A stretch of 64,000 nt of DNA from Ariolimax columbianus (GCA_036924085.1 JAVGWX010000003.1:118242264-118306263); one strand, 5' to 3'. Shown: positions 34,155 to 44,982, counted from the first letter of the stretch. Program-made: numbers and translations. The notes: generated from the sequence alone by a model not told the origin.

Positions 34155-34262
34155 TCTTCTTACAACTGTCACATAGTTGGCTGTAATAAGTTTCTTGTCA
34201 AATGAACAGTACGGTAGGTTGCCATTACCTTCCGTACGTGGAGGTGAAATCGCCCGAGAAAA
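34155..34262. repeat. ~105-bp segment shared with 38118-38222
   Basis: Both copies carry TTGGCTGTAATAAGTTTCT (or GTTATAAG), TAGGTTGCCATTACCTTCCG and TACGTGGAGGT...TCGCCCGAGAAA in the same orientation. The type is unknown. The two copies lie on either side of the only host exon found. Flanks 33841-34154 and 34263-34611 are unassigned. Confidence 0.8.
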
Positions 34263-34611
34263 ATAAACAGTTGTCTGCCAAACTGGACACGGTGGGAATC
34301 CACCCGCTGAGTTGGGATTGGGAAGTAAGATTTGAATTTTGACGAACTGATTGGTTGAATGCTTGAACAAGAAAATATCGCCTCCAAATACAAAAGATTA
34401 AATAGGTTTCGTGATACATGAAGATAAACCCGAACGGATGTTTCGAATATTACATAGAACCCTCCTACGTAAAATGGATTGTATCTATGGGACTTTTCAA
34501 TATGACATTTTCCATTCTTCTAATAGTTTGAACACGAATTTTAACATATTGTTAGAGATCATAAGGCGTGAGCCATATGGGACGATGGACAATGCAATAA
34601 CCATGTGCCAC

Positions 34612-34738
34612 GAGTAACATGTCACGAGTCACATGTCAAGAATCATATGTCAAGAATTATATGTCATGAATCTAATGTCATGAATCATATGCCATGAATC
34701 AAATGTCATACATCATACGCCATGAATTGTATGTCTTA
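34612..34738. repeat. ~15-bp ATCATATGTCATGA array, left part
   Basis: Eight or nine variant units of CATGAATCATATGT. The array is interrupted at 34739 and resumes at 35107. Confidence 0.92.
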
Positions 34739-35106
34739 GTCGACTCGTGCTGCTACAGAAGCGCATGCGCCTGTGCAGGTCCCAGCTCTGACGTGAGTTC
34801 GATGTAGCCGAGAGACGAATTTCCTGCTTAGCGGGCTAGGCTCGATCAGCTTATTACTCCCCTGCGCTGGGACAATTGCCACGAAGGGTGGTTAACCGGT
34901 GTGAGAACCCATCTTAATAGACTCAAACACTAGAGCAAAGTAGACTAGCAGCCTGTAAGGTGGCATCTTTTCTGTTCATAACAAACCACCTAACCATGGC
35001 CGGTGTTATGCCATGTCATACAGTTAGTCGCCTCTTACGACATGTCCTCTGTGGGGCAGTGGTGCTATTCTTGTCCTTATCATACACAAAGACCCCGGTT
35101 GATTAC
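34739..35106 (+). mobile_element. Probable SINE-like insertion in the 15-bp array
   Basis: 368 bases unlike the array. The 3' part has AGTCGCCTCTTACGACATGT and GGGGCAGTGGTGCTATTCTT, a pattern I associate with SINE cores of molluscs and other invertebrates (from memory, not verified). Related motifs are at 16005-16030 and 41507-41524. The flanking repeat units GCCATGAATTGTATGTC and GCCGTGAATCATTCGTC could be a target duplication, but the array makes this unsafe. Confidence 0.5.
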
Positions 35107-35235
35107 TTAATTGCCGTGAATCATTCGTCATGAATCAAACTGTCATGAATCATATGGCATGAATCATGCGTCATGAATAACATGTCATGAATCATATAGG
35201 ACAAATCATACGACATAAATCATATAGGACGGGTC
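35107..35235. repeat. ~15-bp ATCATATGTCATGA array, right part
   Basis: Continuation of the array at 34612-34738, with GTCATGAATCATATGG-like units fading into ATAGGAC variants. Confidence 0.9.
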
Positions 35236-35416
35236 ATATTTGTTAATAATGTGCATATATGTTAATACCTTTCTTGGTGACTGATTACAAAAAAACAAAA
35301 ATTGTCTGTTACTGTACTTATGCCTTTTAACACTATTCTGCTTCCAATCACCATTTGTTATCAAAATTACTGCTGTCCCTCATATGTTTAATACGACTTT
35401 AACTCTCTTCTTGCAG

Positions 35417-35865
35417 GACAATTTGCTCAAGATCTGACACGTTTCCACATTTCTTGGCCAAATAAGGTCAATCATTTAGGAGAATTCATTTCCAAAGACC
35501 TTCACTTGAAACATGGAATAGGTCGCTCCAGGAGGAGCATAAACGATGACATCTCAGACTCTGTCGTCGCTACCGGTGCAACATCACGCAATGCATCATT
35601 GGAAACATTAGCCAGCATTGCTAGGAGTGGACTGGTTCATCGTTACAGGATTCCAATCAATTCTGAGAAAGACGTGGTCGTTGAGATCTCTCATACAGAC
35701 TTACTCCTATCACCGTCCGCTTTGGTTGAAAGAAAGATTTCAAAGTTCAAGAACGTGTCAGATTCTGTATTTTCAACACTTGTGAACCATCATGGCTGCC
35801 ATTTTGGTGGGCGAGTGCAAGGGGAACGTGATTCCAAGGTGGCGCTGTCGACCTGTGACGGACTT
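35417..35865 (+). CDS. Exon of an ADAM/ADAMTS-family metalloprotease prodomain
   Basis: An open frame with splice sites on both sides: acceptor CTCTCTTCTTGCAG ending at 35416 and donor GTAAGC at 35866. The exon is 449 bases, entered after codon position 1 and left in phase 0. It reads DLTRFHISWPNKVNHLGEFI near the start, a basic RSRRS stretch, then HRYRIPINSEKDVVVEISHT, DLLLSPSALVERK, and at the end HHGCHFGGRVQGERDSKVAL followed by STCDGL. The order (hydrophobic ISHTDLLLSP, VERK, Cys in CHFGGRV, VALSTCDGL) is that of the reprolysin propeptide, which keeps the protease latent in the secretory pathway. By exon shape and ending I favour an ADAMTS-type gene, but an ADAM is possible. The zinc-binding HExxH domain and the signal peptide exon are not seen, so introns must be long. 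This is the only convincing host exon in the window. Confidence 0.82.
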
Positions 35866-35934
35866 GTAAGCATTTTTTATTATCCATTGGGTGTTACATT
35901 CTTTATTACTACATATTGAGTGCAGACTTGCATG

Positions 35935-36085
35935 ATATTGTATGCATACTTGTATGAACTTGTATGCAGACTTGCATGATGTTGTATGCAGACTTGCATG
36001 ACGTTGTATGCAGATTTGCATGACGTTGTGCAGACTTGCATGATGTTGAATGCAGACTTGCATGATGTTTAGTTGCAAATGTTGT
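35935..36085. repeat. 22-bp minisatellite, about 7 units
   Basis: The unit is GTATGCAGACTTGCATGATG plus TT. It starts about 70 bases after the exon donor, inside the presumed intron. Confidence 0.94.
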
Positions 36086-36229
36086 ATATAAGCGTGTATG
36101 TTTTGTCACAGTTTCCTAATGTTGCATGCATGTTCACCTATTTTTAATATTGAAACTATAGCTACACTTGCATGTTGTCATAGTTTCGTAATATTGTACA
36201 TAGACTCCAATCATACACAACATGGTTTT

Positions 36230-36985
36230 CCCAAAACACATCACACATCTCATCGCACAGCAGTATCACGTGTACATCAGTATCACGTGCACCAGGCAGC
36301 AGTAAAGATTAATGGTCAGGTGAGGTCAGGTCATCCCGTAATCGGTGAGGTCGTTGGGGCACACATGAAGACATCCTCACAACGCTGCGCCACCCTTCTC
36401 TGTCAGATGCCGCTGCCTGTGACTCTTCTGTTCGGAGATTGGTCCATTCTGTTATGTTGTCCTCCCATCTCTTTTTGGTACGGCCTCTTCATCGTCTGCC
36501 ACGCACCTTTCCGTGGAGGATTGTATATGCAAGACCATTTTATCTCGAAATGTGACCGTACCAAGCGAGTTTCCTTCTTTTGACAGTTGCCAAGAGGTCT
36601 TCGAAAGGCCTTATTGCTGTTGTAATTCTATCTCGTATTTCCTCATTTGTAACTCGATCTTTGTACGTCTTTAAAAGTCTTCGGAAACATCTCATCTCCA
36701 AGGCCTGTATCCTTCGTTGAAGGTCAGCTGTAACTGTCCATGTCTCACAAGCATAAAGGAATATTGACAGAACAGTGTGCGCATTAATATCATTCTCGTG
36801 CTTAGTGCTAACCGTTTATCTTGCCAGATTTTGTTAAGCCGTGCAAGCGCCGCTATTGTCTGTGCTATTCTGGCCAACACCTCACATTTTGATCCTTCAT
36901 CACTGACAATCGACCCACGATATTTAAAACGGTCAAGATTAATGGAGAAAAATAATGTTTTAAAGTGCAGAAATAAGTGAGACAA
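36230..36985 (-). mobile_element. LINE (D type) RT C-terminal third, antisense
   Basis: The minus frame starting at 36985 reads FKYRGSIVSDEGSKCEVLAR, IAQTIAALARLNKIWQDKRL and STRMILMRTLFCQYS. After frame changes the lower part reads RCFRRLLKTYKDRVTNEEIR and YTILHGKVRGRRRRGRTKKR, then EDNITEWTNLR. This is the standard order after the RT core of endonuclease-type LINEs. Frame changes near 36700 and 36580 make it a dead copy. Confidence 0.88.
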
Positions 36986-37149
36986 GGTTATATCCTCTTC
37001 TTATATCTTTTAAATATATTTATATAAATGCCGAAAATCTGATGATGGACGCCATGATTGATCATCAAGATGCTTAATGTGACGTTTTCAGGAAAGGTCC
37101 CAGATCCCAGAAATTAGGTTTTGGTAACAACACAGTCCTTATATAGGTG

Positions 37150-37890
37150 ACACAGGCTGGGTTAGAAAAGGGTAATTGTGTAAAAATAGAGAACACCGTA
37201 AGTCCCAGAATCTCTGTTTAAACACCAAGAAAACCAACTTTTTGACAATAGACAAAGTGGGGAAGAAATCGACAATTTCAATGATTACGTGGAAATAACA
37301 CATACAAAGGATTTTGAATATTTGGCATCTAACATCAATAATTCTGGGTACTGGGAAACTGAAATCTAACGAAGACTTACAATTGCTGCACACAAACTAA
37401 TACAGATGAAAAGTATGTTAAACTAAATACGCGGAGACAAAGATTAAATTGATCAGGACAATGCATCTTAACTGTGGCGGCATATGGTCGTGAGACATGG
37501 GCATTACACAAATAATTGCATAAAAGATCAGATTTTGAAATGAATTGTCACAGAAAGATACTGAAAATATCAAGGACACTAAAAAGGCAAATAAAGAAAT
37601 TTTACAATCGCTGCATAATACAGAAAATTGCCTCTTAGACAAAATCGCTAGAAAAAATATCGATATTTTGATGACTTGGAGAGACATAGCAGAGATGGGT
37701 AATGGGGGCAGGGTGGGGGTGGGGGTGGGCATGGCTCCTGGGATAAGGAAGAGAGATCCCCCAGAAAAAGGTATGACGGGCAGTCTGGGAATGTCTTTGT
37801 ATGACGTGAGCCGACTCGCCCTAAACCGATATGCATACAGAGCTGCAGTACCGGAGTCTACGTTCTGGAAAGAATATGCCACATGATGAT
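37150..37890 (+). mobile_element. LINE (D type) ORF2 C-terminal region
   Basis: Plus-strand fragments in order: SLNTKKTNFLTIDK (the KTK-FM block), LGTGKLKSNEDLQLLHTN, later DTENIKDTKKANKEI, KRDPPEKGMTGSLGMSLYDV and SRLALNRYAYRAAVPE to a stop at 37886. A (GGGGGT)n-like patch at 37705-37730 is an internal expansion. It runs opposite to the neighbouring LINE at 36.2-37.0 kb. Confidence 0.65.
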
Positions 37891-38117
37891 ATTGTCTCAG
37901 CATTCCATTATGTTGTATGTAGGCGTGAATGTTGTATCGTGTTGTTATGATGTATGTAAACGTGTATGTTGTCTCATCTGATTGTAATGTTTTATTTAGT
38001 CCTTCACGTTCTTATCTGGTACCAATGATCTGTATTGACTCATATGTTGTTTCATTTTGTCATAATGTCGTATGTAATAAATGTAAGTCGCATGTCCTTT
38101 ACAAAACGTAACTTTTT

Positions 38118-38222
38118 ACACCCGCCACATATTTGGCTGTTATAAGTTTCTAGGTAAGTGTGCAGTACAATAGGTTGCCATTACTTTCCGTACGTGGAGG
38201 AGCATTCGCCCGAGAAAGACTT
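38118..38222. repeat. ~105-bp segment shared with 34155-34262
   Basis: See the partner at 34155. The shared blocks include TAGGTTGCCATTACTTTCCG and TACGTGGAGGAGCATTCGCC. Bases 37891-38117 and 38223-38390 are unassigned. Confidence 0.8.
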
Positions 38223-38404
38223 GAACATTATCCATTTGTTTTATAATTGAATATATATTACTACAGTTTATCCCTTCATTTCCTAATGTTATACTAGAAC
38301 TTGTATACTGTACCTTTTCTTCCTAATGTTGTACGAGAGCATGTAGGTTGTTCGGTCATTGAATAATGTTGTATGTCGCGTGCACTGTTTATTTCTTAAT
38401 GATT

Positions 38405-38899
38405 GGGGAGGAAGACTATCGTCTGGTCAGGCAAAATATACTTATTAGACATGTTAGTTAGGGTCAGACAAAATATACTGATCGGACATGTTAGTCAGGG
38501 CCAGGCAAAATATACTTATTTGACATGTTAGTCAGGGTCAGATAAAATATACTTATTTGACATGTTAGTCAGGGTCAGACAAATTATACTGATCAGACAT
38601 GTTACGGTCAGGATCAGGCAGAATATACTGGCCAAGACCCTCGCTTCGGCTTCCTAGTAGCCCTCCCTGGCAACGGGCTGTTTTCATGGTGGCCTTGCTA
38701 ACACGTTAAGGGATCGACGTGATCTCCGTAGTAATGAGCCACCCGCAGTTGAAAACAGGTACACCACAACCGCCTGGAGGACCACGGTCCACCCGCATCA
38801 GCATGATCTGGGTGTGAGGAAAGCTACTGCAGCTTAACCTTCTTGTCACGGCGCACAAAAGAGTAAGCCTACTCATTGTGGGCATTTGCAAACAACAAC
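38405..38899 (+). mobile_element. S1 SINE-like element, copy C, five head repeats
   Basis: It starts GGGGAGGAAGACTATCGTCT. Five units of about 38 bp (TATACTGATCAGACATGTTA and GTCAGGGTCAGGCAAAA) precede the core (GGCAACGGGCTGTTTTCATG, GGGATCGACGTGATCTCC, GCATGATCTGGGTGTGAGGA) and the CAAACAACAACA tail. ATTTCTTAATGATT (38391-38404) and ATTTCTCAATGTTT (38900-38913) flank it, a 14-base duplication with two differences. Confidence 0.9.
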
Positions 38900-38913
38900 A
38901 TTTCTCAATGTTT

Positions 38914-39340
38914 TATGTAGACATGTTCGTTTTAATTGTTATTATCAACTTATCTCTGTAGTCTTCGTATTTCCTAACCAATGAATGCTTGTTCAACTTT
39001 TTTGTAGTCTCGCCAATTCATGATTTCGTATCAATTTATTATGTTGTGCAATGACATGAATGGCTCTTATTTGACAGTTTTATGTGAATTGATGTTTTAT
39101 GTCGAAGTGCATGCTCTCTCTTCATTACATAGTTTTATGTGAATTTGTGATGCTGCACATCAACGTGTAGACACTCTCTTTCCTCATTTACTAATGCTGC
39201 TGTCTATAGTTCAAGTATTCACACAGCTGTTTAATATAGCACGTTGGTTTGTAAACAATCGGAACGCTTCTACTTGTAAGAATAGTAACAGCTGGCACTT
39301 GTATTAGTCACAGCAGCTTGTTAGCTTTTGTATGTGCATG
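38914..39340. other. Unassigned
   Basis: No supported feature. Two ACATAGTTTTATGTGAATT-like blocks near 39075 and 39130 suggest an old repeat. Confidence 0.45.
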
Positions 39341-40020
39341 TTCTGTGTTAGGATTTTCTATGTTTGATACATTTCTACCACTCCTCACAGTTTTTTCGTG
39401 TTTATTTCTATCTATTTTGTTACTCATGCCTTTGTTATTGTTTGTCTTTGATTGTATCCTTCTGTCTTATCTCTGGCTTATCTATCTTTGCTCGCTCTCT
39501 GTTATACCTTGTATCTCGTCTCTGCTTTCTTTCTGTTTATACCCGATATCGTCAATCTAATTTCTCTGTCATTGCTTTATGTCTGCTAATATCTTTGTTT
39601 CTTGTCTCTTATCTTTCCGCCAATGTTTTCTCTCGGTGTGTATCTGTCTATCTCGTCTCGTATCTCTCTGTTATTACAATCTCTCTATTTTAATGAATTT
39701 TTATATTGATTCTCAGCGGCTTGTTATTGCCGTCTTTCTGTTTAAAGAGTTCTATCCAGCTCTCGTCTCTCTGTCATTACCGTATGTCTGGTTATGATTG
39801 TCTGTCGTGTCTCTTATCTATATGTCATTGTTTTATCACTTTTTTGCTTTGAGTTTGATTTCTCTGTCATTGTTTGTACATATTTATTTGAAATTCTATT
39901 TCTCTGTCATTACTATATGTCTAATCATGTCATAATTTTATGTCCTGTCTCTCATCTCTCCGCCATTACTGTCTGGTTATACTTTTCTATTGTGCTGCCA
40001 ATCTCTCTGTGACTGTATCT
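39341..40020. repeat. Degenerate pyrimidine-rich array
   Basis: Imperfect units with TCTCTGTCATTACTATATGTCT and TGTCTCTTATCTTTC-like blocks, about 45-60 bases apart. They give several overlapping Ser/Leu/Tyr-rich plus frames that are not genes. Confidence 0.75.
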
Positions 40021-40639
40021 AGCTAATATGTTGCCTTTCCCGTCGCCTACTTCATTGTCTCTTTCATGATTAAAACCTTTCTAGTTTGGCTCTATTTGTA
40101 TGTTCTTGTATTACTACTTCCTCACTTATCTCACTGGACGTTGCTTGTCTATTCCGACTCAGTGGCCCCCATTTCTCTCCTTTTATATAAATTCCCATTT
40201 GCATTATTTCTTGTGTATAAAAAGTCTAAGTATATGGACTGAATATTTGCGACACAATGCTTGATCGATTCTTTGTTCAGTAATACCTTTCTCTTACGTC
40301 TGGTTAGGGATCAAAGCTTGGACATAAATAAAAAGTGTACGAAGTTCGAAACATAGCGTTTATTTAGCTAACCAGTGAACTACCGGCCTTAAAAACTGTA
40401 CACATATTAATAATATAATGTATAAGCAAAAGTACTCTCAAACATAAGAGATTCAATTCACTTAGTTAAACAGAATGAAGCACACGGTACAACGTCTATT
40501 GAAGAACAGAACGAACAAGATTGCGCTCGGTGTGGCTTCGAAGTGCGCGCCTTCTGGCTGATGCAATCGGCTTAAGAATTTGTCGGAATTTATCCGAAAA
40601 CGTGTATACGTAAGTCAAAAAGGGATTTAAATTCCAATG
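40021..40639. other. Unassigned
   Basis: No supported feature. Confidence 0.5.
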
Positions 40640-41058
40640 GGATAAGAGCGAGTAGTCGTAAGTCTGGTGAAAATAAGTCAAAGTATTGCTGTATTCTAAT
40701 CGGACAAGAGCGAGTATTAAGTCTAGTGAACATAAGTCAAAGTATTGCTGTATTCTAATCGGACAAGAGCGAGTAGTCGTAAGTCTAGTGAACATAAGTC
40801 AAAGTATTGCTGTATTCTAATCGGACAAGAGCGAGTAGTCGTAAGTCTAGTGAACATAAGTCAAAGTATTGCTGTATTCTAATCGGACAAGAGCGAGTAG
40901 TCGTAAGTCTAGTGAACATAAGTCAAAGTATTGCTGTATTCTAATCGGACAAGAGCGAGTAGTCGTAAGTCTAGTGAACATAAGTCAAAGAATTGCTGTA
41001 TTCTAATCGGACAAGAGCGAGTAGTCGTAAGTCTAGTGAACATAAGTCAACGTATTGC
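40640..41058. repeat. 62-bp minisatellite, about 7 units
   Basis: The unit has AAAGTATTGCTGTATTCTAA, TCGGACAAGAGCGAGTAGTC and GTAAGTCTAGTGAACATAAGTC. The first units are more diverged (one lacks the GTAGTC block), and the later ones are nearly identical. Confidence 0.97.
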
Positions 41059-41500
41059 TGTATTTCTTCCACTCAAATTGTTGTTCCGCTCCAAGTACTA
41101 AGCATGTCGTATAATGCGTATAAAGAGAGTTGTAAATCATACTAGCAGACTCATATCAACCTTTTTATATTGTGACTAAGCCATTACTACATGAATATAG
41201 AAGAGTGCTTAGGCCTCAGGTTCAGCAAGAGGCCAACAGGACTGCTGTACCTATGCTTCACAAAAAGCGGAATGGAAATAAGGACCGGAACCATTTTTTA
41301 TAACCGAGTTAGTTGAACCATATAGAAGAGTCATGCACATGGTAGGCAATTGGCATACGGGTCTGAGCTCATTAGATGAGCAAAAAAGTATACGACTCTG
41401 TTTGCTGCACATAAATTTAGGAGTTGAATTTGTTTTTGTCCCCAAGTGGATCCTGTGGGCAATTTTACTGAGGAGAAAAGATTAGAAACTTCACCCCTCC
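41059..41500. other. Unassigned
   Basis: No recognised family in any frame. Confidence 0.45.
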
Positions 41501-41600
41501 ATATAAGTCGTAAAAGGGGACTAAATAGAGGGGCTAGCAACCTCATCATGTGAAACAAATATTTTACGGAAACTACCACTGCAAAAGCACACAAAGTGCA
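41501..41600. repeat. Segment shared with 3503-3580
   Basis: It has GTCGTAAAAGGGGACTAAAT (inverse complement of the TTAGTCGCC..TTACGAC core at 35024) and GGGGCTAGCAACCTCATCATG. Probably the 5' leader of a LINE or part of a SINE. The rest, 41601-42162, is unassigned. Confidence 0.5.
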
Positions 41601-42159
41601 ATGGCGCAGGCTTCCAGAAGGACGCCAACTGTTGTGGTGGCCTTATGAAGTCCTGTCGAATATGTTAGAGCGCATTGGTCGGTATGTGTTAATGACCACA
41701 CGGTGATGTTGACATAAACAAGCGTACACGATATACTTAGTCGGGAAAGAAACTAATCGAACCGTACCTTACTTCCCCAAAACTCTCCTTAAGGACACAG
41801 AACAGAACGATGTAAAACATCTGCCAAATCACAGAGTGAGGGCCCAGTCAGAGCGGTCTTGGATGACATTATGCAGGGAAGGAGGGGAAGGGATAGAAAT
41901 ACCTTTCTGTCTCAGGCTCGCGGAGATAATGCTGTGTAGACGTATGTTGAGCTAAAGACGGCTGCAGAGGATAGGTCTAAATAGGAGGACAAAATCCATG
42001 TGCTTGTTGACCAGTCCTAGGACTGAATGACCTGATCACACAAAATACTGAACTGAGGAGTCGGCACACACACGTCAACTTGGTTAGCCTTTAGAAGGAC
42101 TAAGTTCCAAGGAAAGTATTATATATTGTGGTTTCCCGTTTCACTCATTCTTTTTTTTC

Positions 42160-42162
<3 letters not shown>

Positions 42163-42215
<53 letters not shown>

Positions 42216-42290
42216 GCATACACATTCATACACATGCATACATACATATGCACACGCACATACATTCAAATACACACATAACACACAAAA
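42163..42290. repeat. (TC)n followed by CACATACA-rich microsatellite
   Basis: Pure TC to 42212, then CA/CATA-rich sequence to about 42290. Confidence 0.95.
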
Positions 42291-42824
42291 GGAAGACAGA
42301 ATAATGGATGAACGGTTTCAATATTAACACTACCCTACGAGCTACATTGCTGACTCATTGACACACACAAAGCCTCCTATAACTAATTTACATATTACGC
42401 CTGTTTCTGTACGTATATCTTCTGAACGGCATTACTTAAATACATGACACTGATGTATGAAGTGCACAACTGCGACGAAGCTTTTTGAGGCGACGTCACC
42501 CATTGAGCTCGAAGTATGCGTGACCTTTCCTTTCTCTAGACATTCCCACTGCCCGTATTGTCTCGGCCTAACTTCCAGAAAAGATTTCTATAGTTGTTGA
42601 GTAAGCTTGCTATGTGATACAACCGTTAATGGAGTTTCATAGCAGCCACTGCTGTTGGGGATAAAGTGTTAGAGACCACTGTCCTGGGTGTCAGCCTTTT
42701 ACGTAATTGAGGAGGGGGGAGGAGTTACAATTTCCTTCTTCGTTGCCCTTCCTTTACTTTTGTTTCTATTTCTTTTTCTAAGAATCGACGTCGCTGAACT
42801 CTGAGCATACCCATAGGTGTTCAG
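42291..42824. other. Unassigned
   Basis: No supported feature. A G-rich patch GAGGAGGGGGGAGGAG lies at about 42710. Confidence 0.5.
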
Positions 42825-43320
42825 TCTATCTCAGCAAATGGTGCAGGGACTAGATGCTGATGGTCCATGTAGCTCGCTGGTTGTATACTCTCCTGCTCCG
42901 TCCTCTCGTGCGCCCTACGCCGCTTGCACCTCTGTTGATGTCGAAGGTTTCCATTCTACAGATGGCTGATTCATATATTGCAGTGTCCTCATCCAACATG
43001 CGGTCGTTGATTGATTTCAAAATGTCATTCCTATTTAGCACTAATGTACCCAAGATGGAGTTTGTTCAGCCAAGATGTCAGCTCCTTCCCTGCACTAAAC
43101 CCCAGCATGACCAGGACAGTAGATCCATGTCAACCCCTGAAGGTTTGAGACCTTAACAGCTGCTATCCACTCATAACTCAAGCCATCACTGCTGTACCTT
43201 CTGAAGTACGGCTTGCGTGTGTGACACGATTACTGCCCTTGTTAAAGGCGTCTCAAATATGTATCTATGTATCTTAGCGCTGAGGTCACTGCTTCCATCT
43301 CCATTCTCAACCTTACAGTA
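42825..43320 (-). mobile_element. LINE family B RNase H region, antisense
   Basis: The minus strand contains LTWIYCPGHAGV, then GADILAEQTPSWVH after a damaged site, then LVLNRNDILKSINDRMLDED in the frame 42850-43053. The GHAGVxGxxxAD pattern marks the C-terminal part of RNase H. DNA similarity to 33203-33500 and to 1380-1547 is clear. Stops and shifts make it dead. Confidence 0.82.
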
Positions 43321-44043
43321 CACCAGATATCCATTTACGTCAGAATTAACTGGAGCGTGTCCATAATGTGTCGAACCCAGTCAGAGCACCGGCCGTTACC
43401 CAGGGGAAGAAAACTCTTAGAAAATGCAGGAGGAAGCAGACCTTTACATAAAATAAATGCCGAAGTCGGATGCACTGGGCCGACAGGCACAAAATAAAAA
43501 ACCGCAGTGCAACGCACACCGCCTTGTGGAATAGGACAAAAAAAGAAAAAAAAAGAACCGAGTGCATTTGCCAGGATAACCAAGCGCTCTACTATTCTGC
43601 TATTCAAACATTCTGCTGAACATTAGACCATTTTAAATGTCCTCGATTTAATTAGGCTGTCCAAGACGTTTTGTTTTGGGGACACAAAAATGAGCGAGGA
43701 TAAAAACTGGTTGAATTATGTCTGGAAAATAACCTCTCCATTGCCTAACACCTTATTTAATTTAAACAACACCCGCGAAGACCTCCTCTGATGGTAACAG
43801 CAGAAATCAAATAGGTTACATCCTGGTACAACAAAAATGGCGGTCAAATGTGCTGGCAATAAAAACACTGCCAGTAGCGAACTGCGATATGGGCCACGAA
43901 TTACTGTTTCCAGTTTTCAAGACCAGACTTTGTAGGATAACAAAGATTTCCAGCCAATACGCTTCGTTGTAACAGCAATACCTACTGAATACAACATCAA
44001 AATATAAAACAAATTTGAGGCGTAGCTTGCAGCACATGAAGGG
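43321..44043. other. Unassigned, possibly LINE D upstream part
   Basis: No frame is clear. The following LINE D frame opens at 44044, so decayed endonuclease or linker sequence may lie here. Confidence 0.35.
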
Positions 44044-44735
44044 ATGACATCTGATGAGTTGACATCATATGCAAGGGAGATTTTAATCTGGACAGCGAAC
44101 GAAATGATTCACAGTATGTCGCACAAGAAACATAGCTTTATATCAGAGGAAACACTGAAACTCATTGAAGAAAGGAAACAATTAAATCAAATGGGAAGTC
44201 AGCGGACTAACACAGCATATAAAAACTGCACTAGAAAAGTTAAAAGAGAAATAAGAAAGATAAAAGAAGATACATAGTGGACACATGTAAGGACATAGAA
44301 AATCTACAACAACAAGGCAGTGAGAAAGATGTCTTTAAGGCGATAAGAACACTGACAAGAGAATTCCGGCCGGTTCCGCATGTCATCAATGACAAAGAGG
44401 ATAAAACACTAACAGAAACCAAAACCAAGCTGAATAGACGGAGAGAGTACTGCAGAATCATGGAGGAAGAAAGCACAAAGCGCTCAGTTACAATCCTACC
44501 AAAAAATGACATAGAACCTGAACCAACATTGGAGAAAGTACGCTCAGCAATCAAAAGCCTGAAAAAGGTAAAGTCCCCAGGATATGATGATATCCAAGCA
44601 GAGCTAATACAAGCAGGAGGGAAGGCCAGTGCTAGAGCTTATCACAAGCTGTGTAAACAGATATGGCTCAGCGCAGAGTGGCCAGAAGCATGGTAAAAAT
44701 CAATTTATATATTCCCTCCCCAAAAAAGGGAATCT
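44044..44735 (+). mobile_element. LINE D ORF2, linker to RT start
   Basis: ORF 44044-44274 reads HKKHSFISEETLKLIEERKQ and AYKNCTRKVKREIRKIKEDT. After a one-frame shift, ORF 44277-44694 reads DVFKAIRTLTREF, NRRREYCRIMEEE, SAIKSLKKVKSPGYDDIQAE and CKQIWLSAEWPEAW, then a stop before IFPPKKG. This is the fingers region of a LINE RT. It is cut at 44735 by a nested LINE A copy and resumes at 44983. Confidence 0.9.
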
Positions 44736-44971
44736 TCTTCTTCTTCTTCTTCTTCGTACGCAGTCAGACAGTAACCATTATTTTTTCGAAAAAAGCGGCG
44801 GTCATCCTGAGGCTGTCGCCACTGCCATAGAGCTTGTCTTGCAGTTCCACTGGTGATGGCCACATCTGCTCTCTCTGATCCTCGTATGTCGGGCAGTTCT
44901 GCAGCAGATGTTCACCGGTCATTTTACCAGTACCGCATAGCATTCGTCGGTACACCCTATCTTCAATTTGT
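44736..44971 (-). mobile_element. LINE family A, nested, 5'-truncated, antisense
   Basis: A (TTC)n run at 44733-44755 is the (GAA)n tail. The minus frame 44764-44955 reads CGTGKMTGEHLLQNCPTYED and VELQDKLYGSGDSLRM, very close to the copy at 1.9 kb. AAAGGGAATCT occurs at 44725-44735 and again at 44972-44982, a perfect 11-base target duplication inside the KKGNL codons of LINE D. If this copy is removed, the LINE D frame reads on across the site. Confidence 0.95.
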
Positions 44972-44982
44972 AAAGGGAATCT

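Noticed and set aside
36098..36583. 161-codon plus-strand frame
   Set aside because: It is a shadow of the antisense D-type LINE, whose minus-strand motifs are clear over the same bases.
39318..40012. Series of plus frames like short membrane proteins
   Set aside because: The region is a degenerate pyrimidine-rich tandem repeat; all three frames give similar Ser/Leu/Tyr-rich strings.
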